Positions 1-7,738 of a DNA stretch of 12,448 bases are shown here, piece after piece. The notes beneath the pieces were generated by a model. It was not told where the DNA came from. It ran no database searches and saw nothing but the letters and a program-made list of their open reading frames with translations. Position numbers and translations under genes: made by a program. The first letter of the stretch is position 1; the number at the start of each line of letters is the position of its first letter. Source of the stretch: Jimgerdemannia flammicorona. Lineage: Eukaryota > Mucoromycota > Endogonomycetes > Endogonales > Endogonaceae. Location of the stretch: positions 1 to 12,448 of the forward strand of contig RBNI01005526.1 of the NCBI GenBank assembly GCA_003990745.1. Direction: 5' to 3'.

Positions 1-132
1 TGTAGTCACAATGACTCACAGTTGGTCATTATTGCTCATCTCATATGCCATATGATCTTCTCATGCTCCGATCTAGTGGCTTTGCAAGGAAAGGCTGTCT
101 CCTGTGCTGATATCATCATTCTGGGGTCACCG
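1..132. other. Left flank outside the CpG-free block
   Basis: This short stretch is less AT-rich than what follows and still has CG dinucleotides (near 69 and at 131-132). It contains scattered short 'gtcac/gtcat' motifs. No gene or recognisable element is visible. It probably marks the outer edge of the mutated repeat block. Confidence 0.5.
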
Positions 133-689
133 TTACAATATATATTAACTAAGTAATATTTTGCTATTTGTATATAACTAATTTGATATATAACTGCTTA
201 AGTTATTCATTTATAAAATGAATGATCTTTATATTTAGAATAATTGCTTTGAGTTTGTAATTAGGATAAATATTTTTAATAATATATTAATTAAGTAATA
301 TAGTTGCTATAGCACTAATATAGACTCTAGTATTCAGGAGTTTTGATATTTTATTTTCTATATTTATCTTATTTATTTATCTCATTTATCTTATTTATAT
401 ATTACTTATTTATAATATTATTACTAGATTATATAATTACTATTTATAGTATATTATAGATATAATTCTTATTATAGAAGGTAGGAATTTCTACTAACTA
501 TCTAAAAGTTGTATTGATCTTTTGCTGACTGAGATCTTTGAAGATATTATACTTGAAGATCTTATTCTTTCACAGCTTCTTCTCTTTCTCTTCTTTACTT
601 ATAAGAGTATTATCTTAGATAATATCTTTAACTGCTTGTTCAAGTTCTATATCTTAATCTATTTCTTTAGCTATAGTTTTACTTTTTAT
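133..689. other. AT-rich stretch with no recognisable gene
   Basis: The sequence is very AT-rich and partly low-complexity. The only long open frame (522-713, plus strand) has Phe/Leu/Ile-rich, repeat-like composition and no family signature. The stretch may be the decayed downstream part of the minus-strand copia-like remnant next to it, but no pol motif can be traced. Confidence 0.4.
355..412. repeat. Imperfect TATTTATC-type simple repeat
   Basis: Units of the type TTATTTATC/TTATTTAT recur in tandem with small variations. This is a low-complexity AT tract with no sign of function. Confidence 0.6.
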
Positions 690-1453
690 AGATACTTCTG
701 TTTGTCCTTCTAGAGACTGTTCCACTGAGTTCTTCTTGAGTCTTTCTAGTGGTCAAGTTCTTTGTAGACATTCTTTTTAGAGATGAGGGCAGGATAAGCT
801 TTCTATTCTTACTCTTCCTCAGAATCTCCAATCTCTTCAAAAGTGATGATATTGATCTATTTATAGTTTCTAATAGTATTGCTTAGCTGGATCTTTTATT
901 TGGTCTCACTTATATATTTATAGAGTAGTAGCCTTCTTCTTTACAAATATAGTAGATTTCTCTCTTCTTATCTATAATACATAATAGCAAACTTTTAAAC
1001 TGGGTAATAGTCTTCTTTTCTAATTTTCTTCACTATATCTTTCAGATAAGCAGTCATTTTTAGCAAACTTCTTAGTAAGTTTCTTCATAAGATTACAGTT
1101 TCTCTATTGCTCTATAACCTTTAGTTGAGATATATTTTAATTAATTATAGTTATAAAGATTATACTAATTATCTTAAGTACTTCAATTTTGACTCCAGTA
1201 ACTCTCTCTATTATATAGTCTTAGGGATATCCTGGCTATCTAATATTACTGAGCATAAGTTATCTTCTATGCTAAGCTTAGAACTATTGATATTAATTTG
1301 ATTGCTATAACTATTTCTGAGTAAATTCCTTTTATAAAGGTTACTTTAGCTATTTGATCTCTGATAGTATCAGTATAATCAGCCAAGATTATCTAATAGT
1401 AGATTTAGATATAGATCTTTATTTATTTCTTAATAAATAGTATTAAGTTAATT
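690..1453 (-). pseudogene. Degraded Ty1/copia-like gag, 3' part
   Basis: On the minus strand a stop-riddled frame can be followed. Around 913-951 it encodes a zinc-knuckle-like stretch (Tyr-Ile-Cys-Lys-Glu-Glu-Gly, then Tyr-Tyr-Ser-Ile-Asn), resembling the Cys-x2-Cys...Gly-Cys-x-Ser-x-x-His knuckle of fungal copia Gag proteins if two Cys codons became Tyr by G-to-A. A basic, Lys/Arg-rich stretch follows. The frame is interrupted by many TAA/TAG/TGA codons, all compatible with C-to-T or G-to-A damage. The N-terminal part lies on the other side of the outer MITE (8361-8449). No protease, integrase or RT of this element is visible. The family call is inference from weak motifs; it could be another AT-rich remnant. 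Confidence 0.35.
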
Positions 1454-1461
1454 CTTGAAAG
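1454..1461. repeat. Left target-site duplication of outer MITE (cttgaaag)
   Basis: This 8-bp sequence matches cttgagag at 8353-8360 in 7 of 8 positions; the single difference is G versus A. Eight base pairs is the usual duplication length for hAT transposons. Confidence 0.75.
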
Positions 1462-1630
1462 TAATACTCTCAATAAATTAAATTAAATTAAATTAAATCT
1501 AAATTTGATTCAATTCAATCAAATCAAAGATCTAATTTAATTTAATTTAAATTAAATCAAAGGTCTAATTTAATTCAAAATTTGATTTGAACTCTATTTT
1601 TTGAAATATAATAACTTAATGAAAATATGT

Positions 1631-1707
1631 CTAAATTTAATAATCTTTAGCTTGTTAGATTCCTCTATATAAAAGAAATCTAATAAGCTAAAGATTATTA
1701 AATTTAG
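1631..1707. repeat. Central hairpin of outer MITE
   Basis: Arms 1631-1661 and 1677-1707 are inverted repeats matching at 30 of 31 positions, separated by about 15 bases. The same hairpin core is present in the second MITE copy (5606-5652). Confidence 0.9.
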
Positions 1708-1711
1708 ATAT

Positions 1712-1716
1712 ATTTT
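1712..1716. repeat. Left target-site duplication of gypsy element (atttt)
   Basis: This 5-bp sequence abuts the LTR start and pairs with gtttt at 8217-8221; the one difference is G versus A. A 5-bp duplication is typical of Ty3/gypsy integration. The intact MITE copy has the corresponding unduplicated sequence gtatt. Confidence 0.7.
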
Positions 1717-2017
1717 TGTAACAATTTTACAATCATATTTAGTCTTTATACATTTTTTACATCTTTTAATTAATATTTTCTTGTCATTTCTTGAATATTC
1801 TACTATGTTCCACCACCTTCTACTTGCTTAGAAACCTTCTCTCAGCACCTAGACACTACTAGAATATTCTTATCTTTCTTTGGTACCTAGTATCTTGTCT
1901 TAGCTAGTTATGGAATCTTTTAGAACATTATAGAATAGTATTAGTCAGCTTTGCTGAGAACCTATTTTTTGGTATTTCTCTTTCTTTCCAAGATCCTTCT
2001 GGATCTTTCTTTCAGAT

Positions 2018-2027
2018 TATATATAAA
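2018..2027 (+). promoter_or_regulatory. TATA-like box in 5' LTR
   Basis: TATATATAAA lies about 300 bp into the LTR and is conserved in the 3' LTR (8053-8062), 19-20 bp before the AATAAA signal. It is the likely core promoter of the element, judged by motif and placement only. Confidence 0.5.
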
Positions 2028-2046
2028 TATTCTTATTCTCTACCTG

Positions 2047-2052
2047 AATAAA
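2047..2052 (+). promoter_or_regulatory. AATAAA polyadenylation-like signal, 5' LTR
   Basis: AATAAA is conserved at the same place in the 3' LTR (8082-8087), where it could direct 3' end formation of the element transcript. Confidence 0.45.
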
Positions 2053-2191
2053 GCTCAGAATATTTTCTCCCAGAAATTCTTCAAGAATACTTAAACCTTT
2101 AAGTATCTCTTTGAGCTACTTTAGCCAACTAGAACTTCTAAATTTAGCCACTTCCTCTTAAAGAAACTAGAACTGTTACACTTGATAGTAG

Positions 2192-2199
2192 TGGTATCA
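2192..2199 (+). promoter_or_regulatory. Candidate primer binding site
   Basis: TGGTATCA lies 11 bp after the 5' LTR end. Sequences starting TGG are complementary to a tRNA 3' CCA end, and TGGTATCA equals the start of the initiator-Met-tRNA site used by many plant retrotransposons. The match does not continue past 8 bases and the offset is larger than usual, so this is tentative. Confidence 0.3.
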
Positions 2200-2270
2200 T
2201 TATATCTTACCTTATTAAGAAACCTTATACAAATTCAGAAATCAGTCACAACTAGTCACATGAATCCAAA

Positions 2271-3160
2271 ATGAGTCATAAAGAGTCAGTTTATCAGCCA
2301 GATCTCTCTGAAGAAGTAGGAGAACCACAAGCCAGCATAGAGGATATAATCAATACTATAGTCTACTAAATCCAAGAACTTCAAGCATAACTGGAACAGC
2401 AGAAAACAAGAACTGTGGATATATCATATTTCACCATAGCATTAGTTAGTTTTAAGCTACTTAAGCTAGATATCTTCAACAGTCATCAAGAAGGACTATC
2501 TACAGATGCATGGACCTTCCAGTTGGACCAATACTTCAAGCTCACAAGAATGGAAGAAGATATATAAGTTCAATTTGCCACTATACTCCTCTAAGGAAAT
2601 GCAGCCATCTGGTAATATAATCATATTGTAGTTATATATATATATTCATATGTATGAATCAGAGACTAGAAAGCCTTCAAAAGAGCCCTTTACAAGCAGT
2701 TCAAGCCTACTAATACTATTAAGCTAGCTAGAGACAAGCTAGTAAACATCAAGCAACTCAAGTCTATACAAAGCTATAATATATAATTCTTATCAATTCT
2801 ACTCAAACTACTAGCAATATCTGAGGATAAAAAGATAGACCACTATGTCTGAGGTCTGAAGGGAAATATACAAGTCAAGGTTGAGCTAGAAGAGTCCAAA
2901 AATCTTAATAAAGTCATGAGAATCACTAATAGGTTTGATGTCATCACCTTTGATAACTGTTTTGAACAAGAAGAACTACTTTAAGAACTACCATAAGAAC
3001 TAACCAAGGATAGTTGGTCTGGTACCAATGGACTTAAACACTATGAACAAAAAGAACACCAAGCTTATTTCTGAAGAAAAAGACCACCTGAAGAAATCTG
3101 AAGCCTATTTCTTCTGTCACCAAATACATAGAATATATTGCAACCAAATATCCTAAGAAG
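2271..3160 (+). pseudogene. Chromovirus gag, degenerate
   Basis: The ATG at 2271 opens a frame followable for over 600 bp despite stops. It has the layout of the retrotransposon Gag capsid domain: a Trp-x-Phe-Gln-Leu-Asp-Gln-Tyr-Phe segment near 2511, a Gly-Asn-Ala-Ala-x-Trp segment near 2598, then a Phe-Lys...Leu-x-x-Gln-Phe-Lys segment and an Ile-Lys-Gln-Leu-Lys...Tyr segment around 2670-2780. Stops sit at Gln, Arg or Trp positions. A CCHC zinc-knuckle remnant (Phe-Phe-Cys-His...Tyr-Cys-Asn) is visible near 3100-3145 but in another frame and with shortened spacing, so indels have occurred too. Gag would form the particle and bind the RNA. The boundary with the dUTPase is unclear because of the frame changes. 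Confidence 0.8.
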
Positions 3161-3244
3161 ACTAGCAAACTCTCAAGACCAGTCACTGTATTGTCCAAGG
3201 ACACATCTGTCAACCCCACTACCAGTCTATCTGAGCTTAAGGTC

Positions 3245-3646
3245 AAGAAGCTTTACCCAAAGGCCCAGGTCCCTCAATATCAAACAGAAGAAACCATTGG
3301 TCTTGACCTATACTTAGTTAAACAAGTCACTATTCCAGCCAAGGGCTGAACTCTAGTACCTACTGGAATTGCAGTCTAATGTTCTGAAGGATATTATACT
3401 AGAATTGTACTACAATCAGGACTCAGTGTCAAACATTATTTAGATATAGGTACTAGTGTCCTTGACTCAGACTTTTGAGGATAAGTTCAAGTTTTGCTTA
3501 TCAACCAGAAGGATCAAGACTATACAGTTAAGGAAGGAGATCAAGTCACACAAATAATCCTAGAAAAAGCCAGTCAACTCAAGATTACAGAAGTTCAAGA
3601 ACTCTCTGAAATCAAGTGAGACCAAAAAGACTTTGATAGTACCAAT
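3245..3646 (+). pseudogene. dUTPase domain between gag and protease
   Basis: A trimeric-type dUTPase (dUTP to dUMP and pyrophosphate, limiting uracil in new cDNA) can be traced through its five motifs. Motif 1 is Gly-Leu-Asp-Leu (3299-3316). Motif 2 is Thr-Arg-Ile-Val-Leu-Gln-Ser-Gly-Leu-Ser (3398-3427), where the family has Pro-Arg-Ser-Gly. Motif 3 is Ser-Val-Leu-Asp-Ser-Asp-Phe followed by stop-Gly-stop (3449-3487), where Arg-Gly-Gln/Glu is expected. Motif 4 is Gly-Asp-Gln-Val-Thr-Gln-Ile-Ile (3536-3559). Motif 5 is Lys-Asp-Phe-Asp-Ser-Thr-Asn (3623-3646), where Gly-Phe-Gly-Ser-Thr is usual. Each deviation noted is mostly one C-to-T or G-to-A change. It shares the protease frame, like the dUTPase-protease fusions of some retroviruses. 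Substituted motif residues and stops make it non-functional. Confidence 0.85.
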
Positions 3647-3676
3647 CAAGTAGCAAATCTTAGCAAAAATTGAGCA

Positions 3677-3970
3677 TAAGCTATGCTCATTTTCAAAGGT
3701 CTAGTTAAAGGAAAAGAAGTTCAAGTACTCATAGACAGCAGAGCTGCAGAGAACTTCATCAATCAGAACATCATTGAAAGTCTCAAGATCTTTACCAAGC
3801 CTGTACTCAAGAACAATAGTATAGTTACTACAGATGGTACTCTGTACCCCATCAAGTCAATTGCCACCAAACTACCCATCAAGATCCAGAAATATTGGGA
3901 ATAAGTAGACTTCAAGATTACACCACTAGGAGATCATGACCTGATCTTAGGAAAACCCTGGCTTATGAAA
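3677..3970 (+). pseudogene. Aspartic protease domain of pol
   Basis: A retropepsin-like domain begins Ile-Phe-Lys-Gly-Leu-Val-Lys-Gly and carries Val-Leu-Ile-Asp-Ser-Arg-Ala-Ala at 3725-3748. The family motif is Asp-Ser/Thr-Gly-Ala; Gly became Arg by GGA to AGA, which should abolish catalysis. The second half has the expected Leu-Gly-x-His-Asp-Leu-Ile-Leu-Gly-Lys-Pro-Trp-Leu (about 3929-3967). A TAA at 3902 interrupts it. It would have cut the Gag-Pol polyprotein. It is continuous in frame with the dUTPase before it and the RT after it. Confidence 0.85.
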
Positions 3971-4179
3971 TACAACCCAGACATTAATTGATATAAGAAT
4001 GAAGTCACTCTACTCTAAGATAGAGCCAACATCACTATCAAGACAGATAAGACTACAAGCAAGACCCAGATTGCAATACTGTCAGCTATACAGTATAAGA
4101 GAGTACTCAAGAAGACAATACATATCTTTATTATAATGGTCTATCCCAAGAAATAAGACAAGAAACTATCAGTTAATGA

Positions 4180-4930
4180 AAGCATTAAGTTACTATAAGA
4201 AGAATTCAAGAATGTCTTTCCAGACAAGCTACCTGGTCTACTGCCTATATGAGAAGTTGATCATGAAATTAAACTGACCCTAGGAGCTGTACTACTCAAG
4301 AAATACATGTACCATATATCACTACTTGAAATTGAAGCAGTTAAGAAGGAACTAGAAGAACTACTTATACAAGGAGCCATCTAGTCAAGCAAATCTCCTT
4401 ATAGCTCACCAGTCTTATTTATCAAGAAGAAGGATGATATCCTGCAAATGTATATAGATTATCATACACTCAACAAACTTATTATCAAGAACTACTATCT
4501 ACTACCCTTGATTGATCAAATCTTTGATACTCTCAAAAATACCAAGTACTTTACCAAGTTGGACCTCATGTCAGGATACCACCAGATTTGAATCAAGCTA
4601 TAAGATATTCTCAAGACTGTATTCATAACCCCCTTTAAATTCTTAGTTTTAGCATTTGGTCTTATCAATGTATCTGCCACATTCCAGACCCTAATAAATA
4701 AGATATTCAAGGACTAACTATTTATTTTTCTATTGGTATATCTTGATGACATTCTGATCTTTAGTGCAACTAAAGAAGAATACCTCAAATACATTTGAAT
4801 AGTTCTGAAGATTCTGTGAAAACACAAGCTTTATACTAAGCTCAAGAAGTGTGAATTCTTTAAGGAACAAGTTGAATATCTTGGTCATATTGTCTCTATA
4901 CAAGGAATTCAAGTAGACCCATACAAGATA
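4180..4930 (+). pseudogene. Reverse transcriptase domain of pol
   Basis: A Ty3-type RT is clear: Leu-Pro-Gly-Leu-Leu-Pro near 4231, Ser-Pro-Tyr-Ser-Ser-Pro-Val near 4396, Phe-Thr-Lys-Leu-Asp-Leu-Met-Ser-Gly-Tyr-His-Gln-Ile near 4550 (palm, first catalytic Asp), Ala-Phe-Gly-Leu near 4655, and Val-Tyr-Leu-Asp-Asp-Ile-Leu-Ile-Phe-Ser from 4736 with intact catalytic YLDD (4739-4750). The connection segment Tyr-Leu-Gly-His-Ile-Val follows near 4878. Stops replace Arg after Tyr-His-Gln-Ile (4588) and Gln a few codons later, among others. The frame is the same as for the dUTPase and protease, so damage here is essentially point mutation. Confidence 0.95.
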
Positions 4931-4959
4931 GAAGTAATTGAAGAATGACCCATTCTGTT

Positions 4960-5450
4960 GAATCTCACAGAACTCCAATCCTTCCTTGGTCTAGCTGGCT
5001 ACTACTGCTACTTTATCAGAAACTTCTCTAGTATTGCTGAGCTGCTGACTAATCTCATGAGGAAGATACTGTACTCAGACCACTATATACTCTATATCTG
5101 GAACCTCTTCTGTCAATAAGCCTTTCAAGAACTCAAGAACTATCTGACCCATACTCCAGTCCTACATAATACAGTTTAAGGCCTAAAATTTACAGTTACT
5201 ACTGATGTATCAAATTTTGCCATTGGAGCAGTCCTGTCACAAAATGATGGCAAAGGACATTGTCCTATTGCTTTTGAGTCCTGCAAGTTAGTCCTAGCTA
5301 AACAAAAGCTAGCCACTCATGAGAAGAAACTATTAGTAATAATGTATATACTAGACCACTAGTGATGCTATCTAGAAAGTATTGAGTTTGATGTCATTAC
5401 CAACTACCAATCCCTCAAGTGCATCAATACCCAACCTACTCTGTCACATC
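4960..5450 (+). pseudogene. RT thumb and RNase H domain, part 1
   Basis: The RT-RNase H junction has Ser-Phe-Leu-Gly-Leu-Ala-Gly-Tyr-Tyr near 4980. The RNase H signature Thr-Thr-Asp-Val-Ser-Asn-Phe-Ala-Ile-Gly-Ala-Val-Leu-Ser-Gln starts near 5198, then Pro-Ile-Ala-Phe-Glu-Ser and Thr-His-Glu-Lys-Lys-Leu-Leu near 5315. RNase H removes the RNA strand of the cDNA hybrid. The domain stops abruptly at 5450 after Leu-Ser-His, where a MITE is inserted, and resumes at 5854. Stops occur where a Trp-Arg pair is usual (5360-5366). Confidence 0.92.
5443..5450. repeat. Left target-site duplication of inner MITE (gtcacatc)
   Basis: It is identical to 5846-5853 and immediately precedes the MITE terminus TAGTGCTC. 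Eight perfect bases support a recent hAT-type insertion relative to the chromovirus. Confidence 0.9.
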
Positions 5451-5845
5451 TAGTGCTCCCAATGAATTGAATTGAATTGAATTGAACCTAAATTTGATTC
5501 AATTTAAAAACTTTGAATTGAGGTCCAATTTGATTTGAAGTCTGATTCAAACTCTATTTTTAGAAATTTAATAACTTGATAAATATACATCTAAAGTCAA
5601 TAATATTTAGCTTGTTAGATTCCTCTTATATAGGGGAATCTAACAAGCTAAAGATCATTGAATTTGGATGTGTATTTGTTGAGTTATTACATTTCTAAAA
5701 ATAGAGTTTGAATTGGACCCTCAATTTGATTTGAATTTGATTTGATTCAAACTTAATTCAAATTGAAAAATTCCCAATTTAATTCAATTCAAATGACCCT
5801 CAATTTGATTCAATTTGAATTGATTCAATTTATTTGAGAGCACTA
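5451..5845. mobile_element. Inner foldback MITE, hAT-like, 395 bp
   Basis: The termini TAGTGCTC...GAGCACTA are inverted repeats extending over about 25 bp with minor mismatches, and nearly the whole element folds on itself around a central hairpin. The 8-bp duplication and a TAGTG start (compatible with the hAT YARNG terminus) point to a non-autonomous hAT element; there is no coding capacity. It interrupts the RNase H region, and removing the element plus one duplication copy restores the frame. The left end carries a GAATT pentanucleotide repeat (about 5464-5485). It keeps more G and C than the outer copy, consistent with being younger or less mutated. Confidence 0.88.
5606..5652. repeat. 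Central hairpin of inner MITE
   Basis: Arms 5606-5623 and 5635-5652 are perfect 18-bp inverted repeats around an 11-base loop, and complementarity continues outward with mismatches through most of the element. Confidence 0.92.
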
Positions 5846-5853
5846 GTCACATC
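5846..5853. repeat. Right target-site duplication of inner MITE (gtcacatc)
   Basis: An exact copy of 5443-5450, directly after the terminus GAGCACTA. Coding sequence of the chromovirus resumes here. Confidence 0.9.
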
Positions 5854-5955
5854 TATAAGCCAAGTGGAGTCTCAAGCTTCAAATCTTCAATCTGATGATC
5901 ATCTACAAGCCTGGCAAGACACTTATAGTATCAGATGTCTTATCAAGATATCCTG
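5854..5955 (+). pseudogene. RNase H domain, part 2 and linker
   Basis: After the MITE the frame continues with stop(Gln)-Ala-Lys-Trp, then Met-Ile-Ile-Tyr-Lys-Pro-Gly-Lys-Thr (from 5895) and Ser-Asp-Val-Leu-Ser-Arg, matching the Ty3/gypsy end of RNase H (usually Tyr-Lys-Pro-Gly-Lys-x-Asn-x-x-Ala-Asp-Ala-Leu-Ser-Arg). It joins part 1 without loss of coding sequence. Confidence 0.9.
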
Positions 5956-6089
5956 ACCTCACTACAATCATGCAAGTCACCTTGGCATCAGAATTTCTAG
6001 ACCAAATCAGACAAGCTTATAAAGAAGACACAGTTGCTACTAGAGTTTTCTTAAATGAGCTCAAGGATATATATACTGTCAAGAACAAC

Positions 6090-6870
6090 CTGATATATCA
6101 TTAAGATCAAGTTTACCTACCTGAAAACATAAACCTATACTATAAGATTTTATAAGAATACTATAACTTTCCTCTTGCTAGTTATTTGGGAATCAAGAAG
6201 ACTGTCAAGAACATTCAATACCACTACTATTGGCTAAGCATAGTTAAGGAAATCAAGAACTATATTGTCAGCTATGATCTATGTTAGTGCAACAAGTCTA
6301 CCAATTAAGCACCAGTCAGTTTACTACAACTATTACTAATTTCCACTAAGAAATTTGAGCAAGTTACTATGGACTTTGTAACTCAACTATCATAAACTCA
6401 ATCTGATACTGATGTTATCATCATATTCATTAACTGCCTGACCAAGACTATGGTTGCTGAACCAACTATTACTAATACTACTATACCCAAGATTGCAAGA
6501 ATCTTCTCTAAGTTTATCTTCTGTCACTATGGCCTACCATGAGTAATTATCAATGATTGTGACTCCAAGTTCACTAGTTACTTATGACAACCTCTCTTCA
6601 AGACCCTGGGAACCCAATTGGCTATATCTACTACCTTTTATCTACAAACTGATAGACAAACCAAGCACATGAATAGAACTTTAGAATAAATACTTAGAAA
6701 CTATATTTCTTATGAGTAAGATGATTGGAACTACTATCTGACTTATATAGAGTTTGCATATAACAATACCATCTAATTATCTACTGGTCTTTCTTCTTTC
6801 TAGTTACTCTATAGTCAAGATTCTGAGACTTCTACAAGTCTATTCTCTTTTAAGAAAAGTAGTCAAATAT
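6090..6870 (+). pseudogene. Integrase domain, catalytic Glu lost
   Basis: The N-terminal zinc-binding region is recognisable near 6170-6300 (Leu-Gly-Ile-Lys-Lys-Thr; Tyr-Tyr-Trp; Asp-Leu-Cys-stop-Cys-Asn-Lys), though its expected first His and one Cys now read Tyr. The catalytic core has Met-Asp-Phe-Val-Thr (Asp at 6372) and Ile-Ile-Asn-Asp-Cys-Asp-Ser-Lys-Phe-Thr-Ser (Asp at 6555). The third catalytic residue, expected after 35 residues in Gln-Thr-Glu-Arg, reads Gln-Thr-Lys-His at 6660-6668: Glu to Lys and Arg to His, both G-to-A. Ile-Glu-Phe-Ala-Tyr-Asn near 6750 is the usual Ala-Glu-Phe-Ala-Tyr-Asn. The integrase would have inserted the cDNA; this copy cannot. Confidence 0.93.
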
Positions 6871-7254
6871 AAGTTCCTACTACCAAAAACCTTATAGACA
6901 AAATGGACAAACTACTCAAGATTACTACTATGAATTTTCAGAAGGCTCAACAGTATTAAGCCAAGTATGCTAATAAGAAATGATATGATGTCACTTATAC
7001 TGTTGGAGATCAAGTCCTACTGTCTACCAAGAACCTCAAGATATAATCTCAAGTTAATCACCCTTTGAACAAGTTCCAACCCAAGTATATTGAACCTTTT
7101 GAGATCACTAAATAAGTCTCTACATTCTCCTACTGCCTCAAGCTACCTGAAACCATGAGAGTATGTATATCTAGTCTTTCATATGTCACATCTCAAGACC
7201 TGAAACTAGTTACTGCCCTACCCTGGTTGAATTCCTAAGCCTTTCTTCTCTGTA

Positions 7255-7435
7255 ATTATTAAAGACTATATTGAGTACAAAGCTGAGAAAATTCTTGACA
7301 AATGAATCCACTACTGTTGTCTTGAATACCTAGTCAAGTGGATGAGTTACTCTGAATATAATACTACCTGGGAACCACTGATCAATCTCAAGAACTCTCA
7401 AGATCTAGTTCAAAACTTCAAGGTAAAATGTATTG
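7255..7435 (+). pseudogene. C-terminal chromodomain
   Basis: The sequence has Tyr-Lys-Ala-Glu-Lys-Ile-Leu-Asp (near 7277), Leu-Glu-Tyr-Leu-Val-Lys-Trp (7321 onward), Tyr-Ser-Glu-Tyr-Asn-Thr-Thr-Trp-Glu-Pro, then Asn-Leu-Lys-Asn-Ser-Gln-Asp-Leu-Val-Gln-Asn-Phe. This is the chromodomain fold, with the aromatic residues Tyr, Trp and Trp in place. In chromoviruses this domain steers integration to particular chromatin, classically H3K9-methylated heterochromatin. It lies in a different frame from the integrase core, so an indel occurred between about 7190 and 7260. Confidence 0.88.
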
Positions 7436-7440
7436 CCTAA

Positions 7441-7738
7441 TCTCTGTAGTGACTTCTTTGGATTGTTAATGACTTATAGCAATAATTAGTACCTTATATA
7501 TTGAAAGTTTACTTTGAGACCCTGGAACTAGCAGAATATTTAATGAATAAGAAGTCTATCAAAATAAAGCTACTAGCTGGATTTGAACCTCTCTCAGTTG
7601 GTTAGTCTGGTAATAGGTCCTCTACCCTATATGAGGATGATTAATCTCTATCAATGTACCAATATAAGTTTGAGAAATTTTGTTTAAGTATTATTTAGTC
7701 TTATGTTACCTAAGAACTCAACAAGAACATTGGTTCTT
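7441..7738 (+). other. Chromovirus 3' untranslated region
   Basis: There is no recognisable protein domain between the chromodomain and the polypurine tract. A stretch at about 7568-7646 looks tRNA-like on the minus strand (see findings). The remainder is AT-rich and stop-rich. Confidence 0.55.

Larger units (their letters stand above)
1462..1716. mobile_element. Outer foldback MITE, left half (hAT-like)
   Basis: It begins TAATACTCTCAATAAATT, an A/T-shifted form of the TAGTGCTC terminus of the second copy at 5451. It continues with an AAATT pentanucleotide repeat and a long central hairpin (1631-1661 pairing with 1677-1707, one mismatch in 31). The element is cut at 1716 by the LTR retrotransposon and resumes at 8222. 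The two halves add up to about 386 bp, close to the 395 bp of the intact copy. It is non-coding and would depend on a transposase supplied elsewhere. Confidence 0.8.
1717..2180 (+). repeat. 5' LTR of chromovirus
   Basis: The LTR runs from TGTAACA to TGTTACA, so its ends form a short inverted repeat. It is 464 bp and aligns along its whole length with 7752-8216. Differences between copies are largely C/T and G/A, as expected if they decayed independently after insertion. It contains a TATA-like box and an AATAAA signal. Confidence 0.93.

Noticed and set aside
522..713. Small plus-strand open frame
   Set aside because: It is Phe/Leu/Ile-rich with no motif, in AT-rich sequence opposite the decayed minus-strand gag remnant; judged to be chance.
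3034..3246. Minus-strand open frame across the gag-dUTPase junction
   Set aside because: It is antisense to the retrotransposon coding frame and has no motif of its own.
5451..5845. CRISPR array or satellite reading of the GAATT repeats
   Set aside because: The repeats are 5-bp units within a transposon end with no spacers; the inverted termini and target duplication explain the structure.
2271..7435. A reassigned genetic code with TAA/TAG as Gln and TGA as Arg or Trp
   Set aside because: TGA falls on both Arg and Trp positions, sense codons also show C-to-T/G-to-A damage (Arg to Cys, His to Tyr, Gly to Arg, Glu to Lys), and CpG is absent. Mutation explains all of it; a code change does not.
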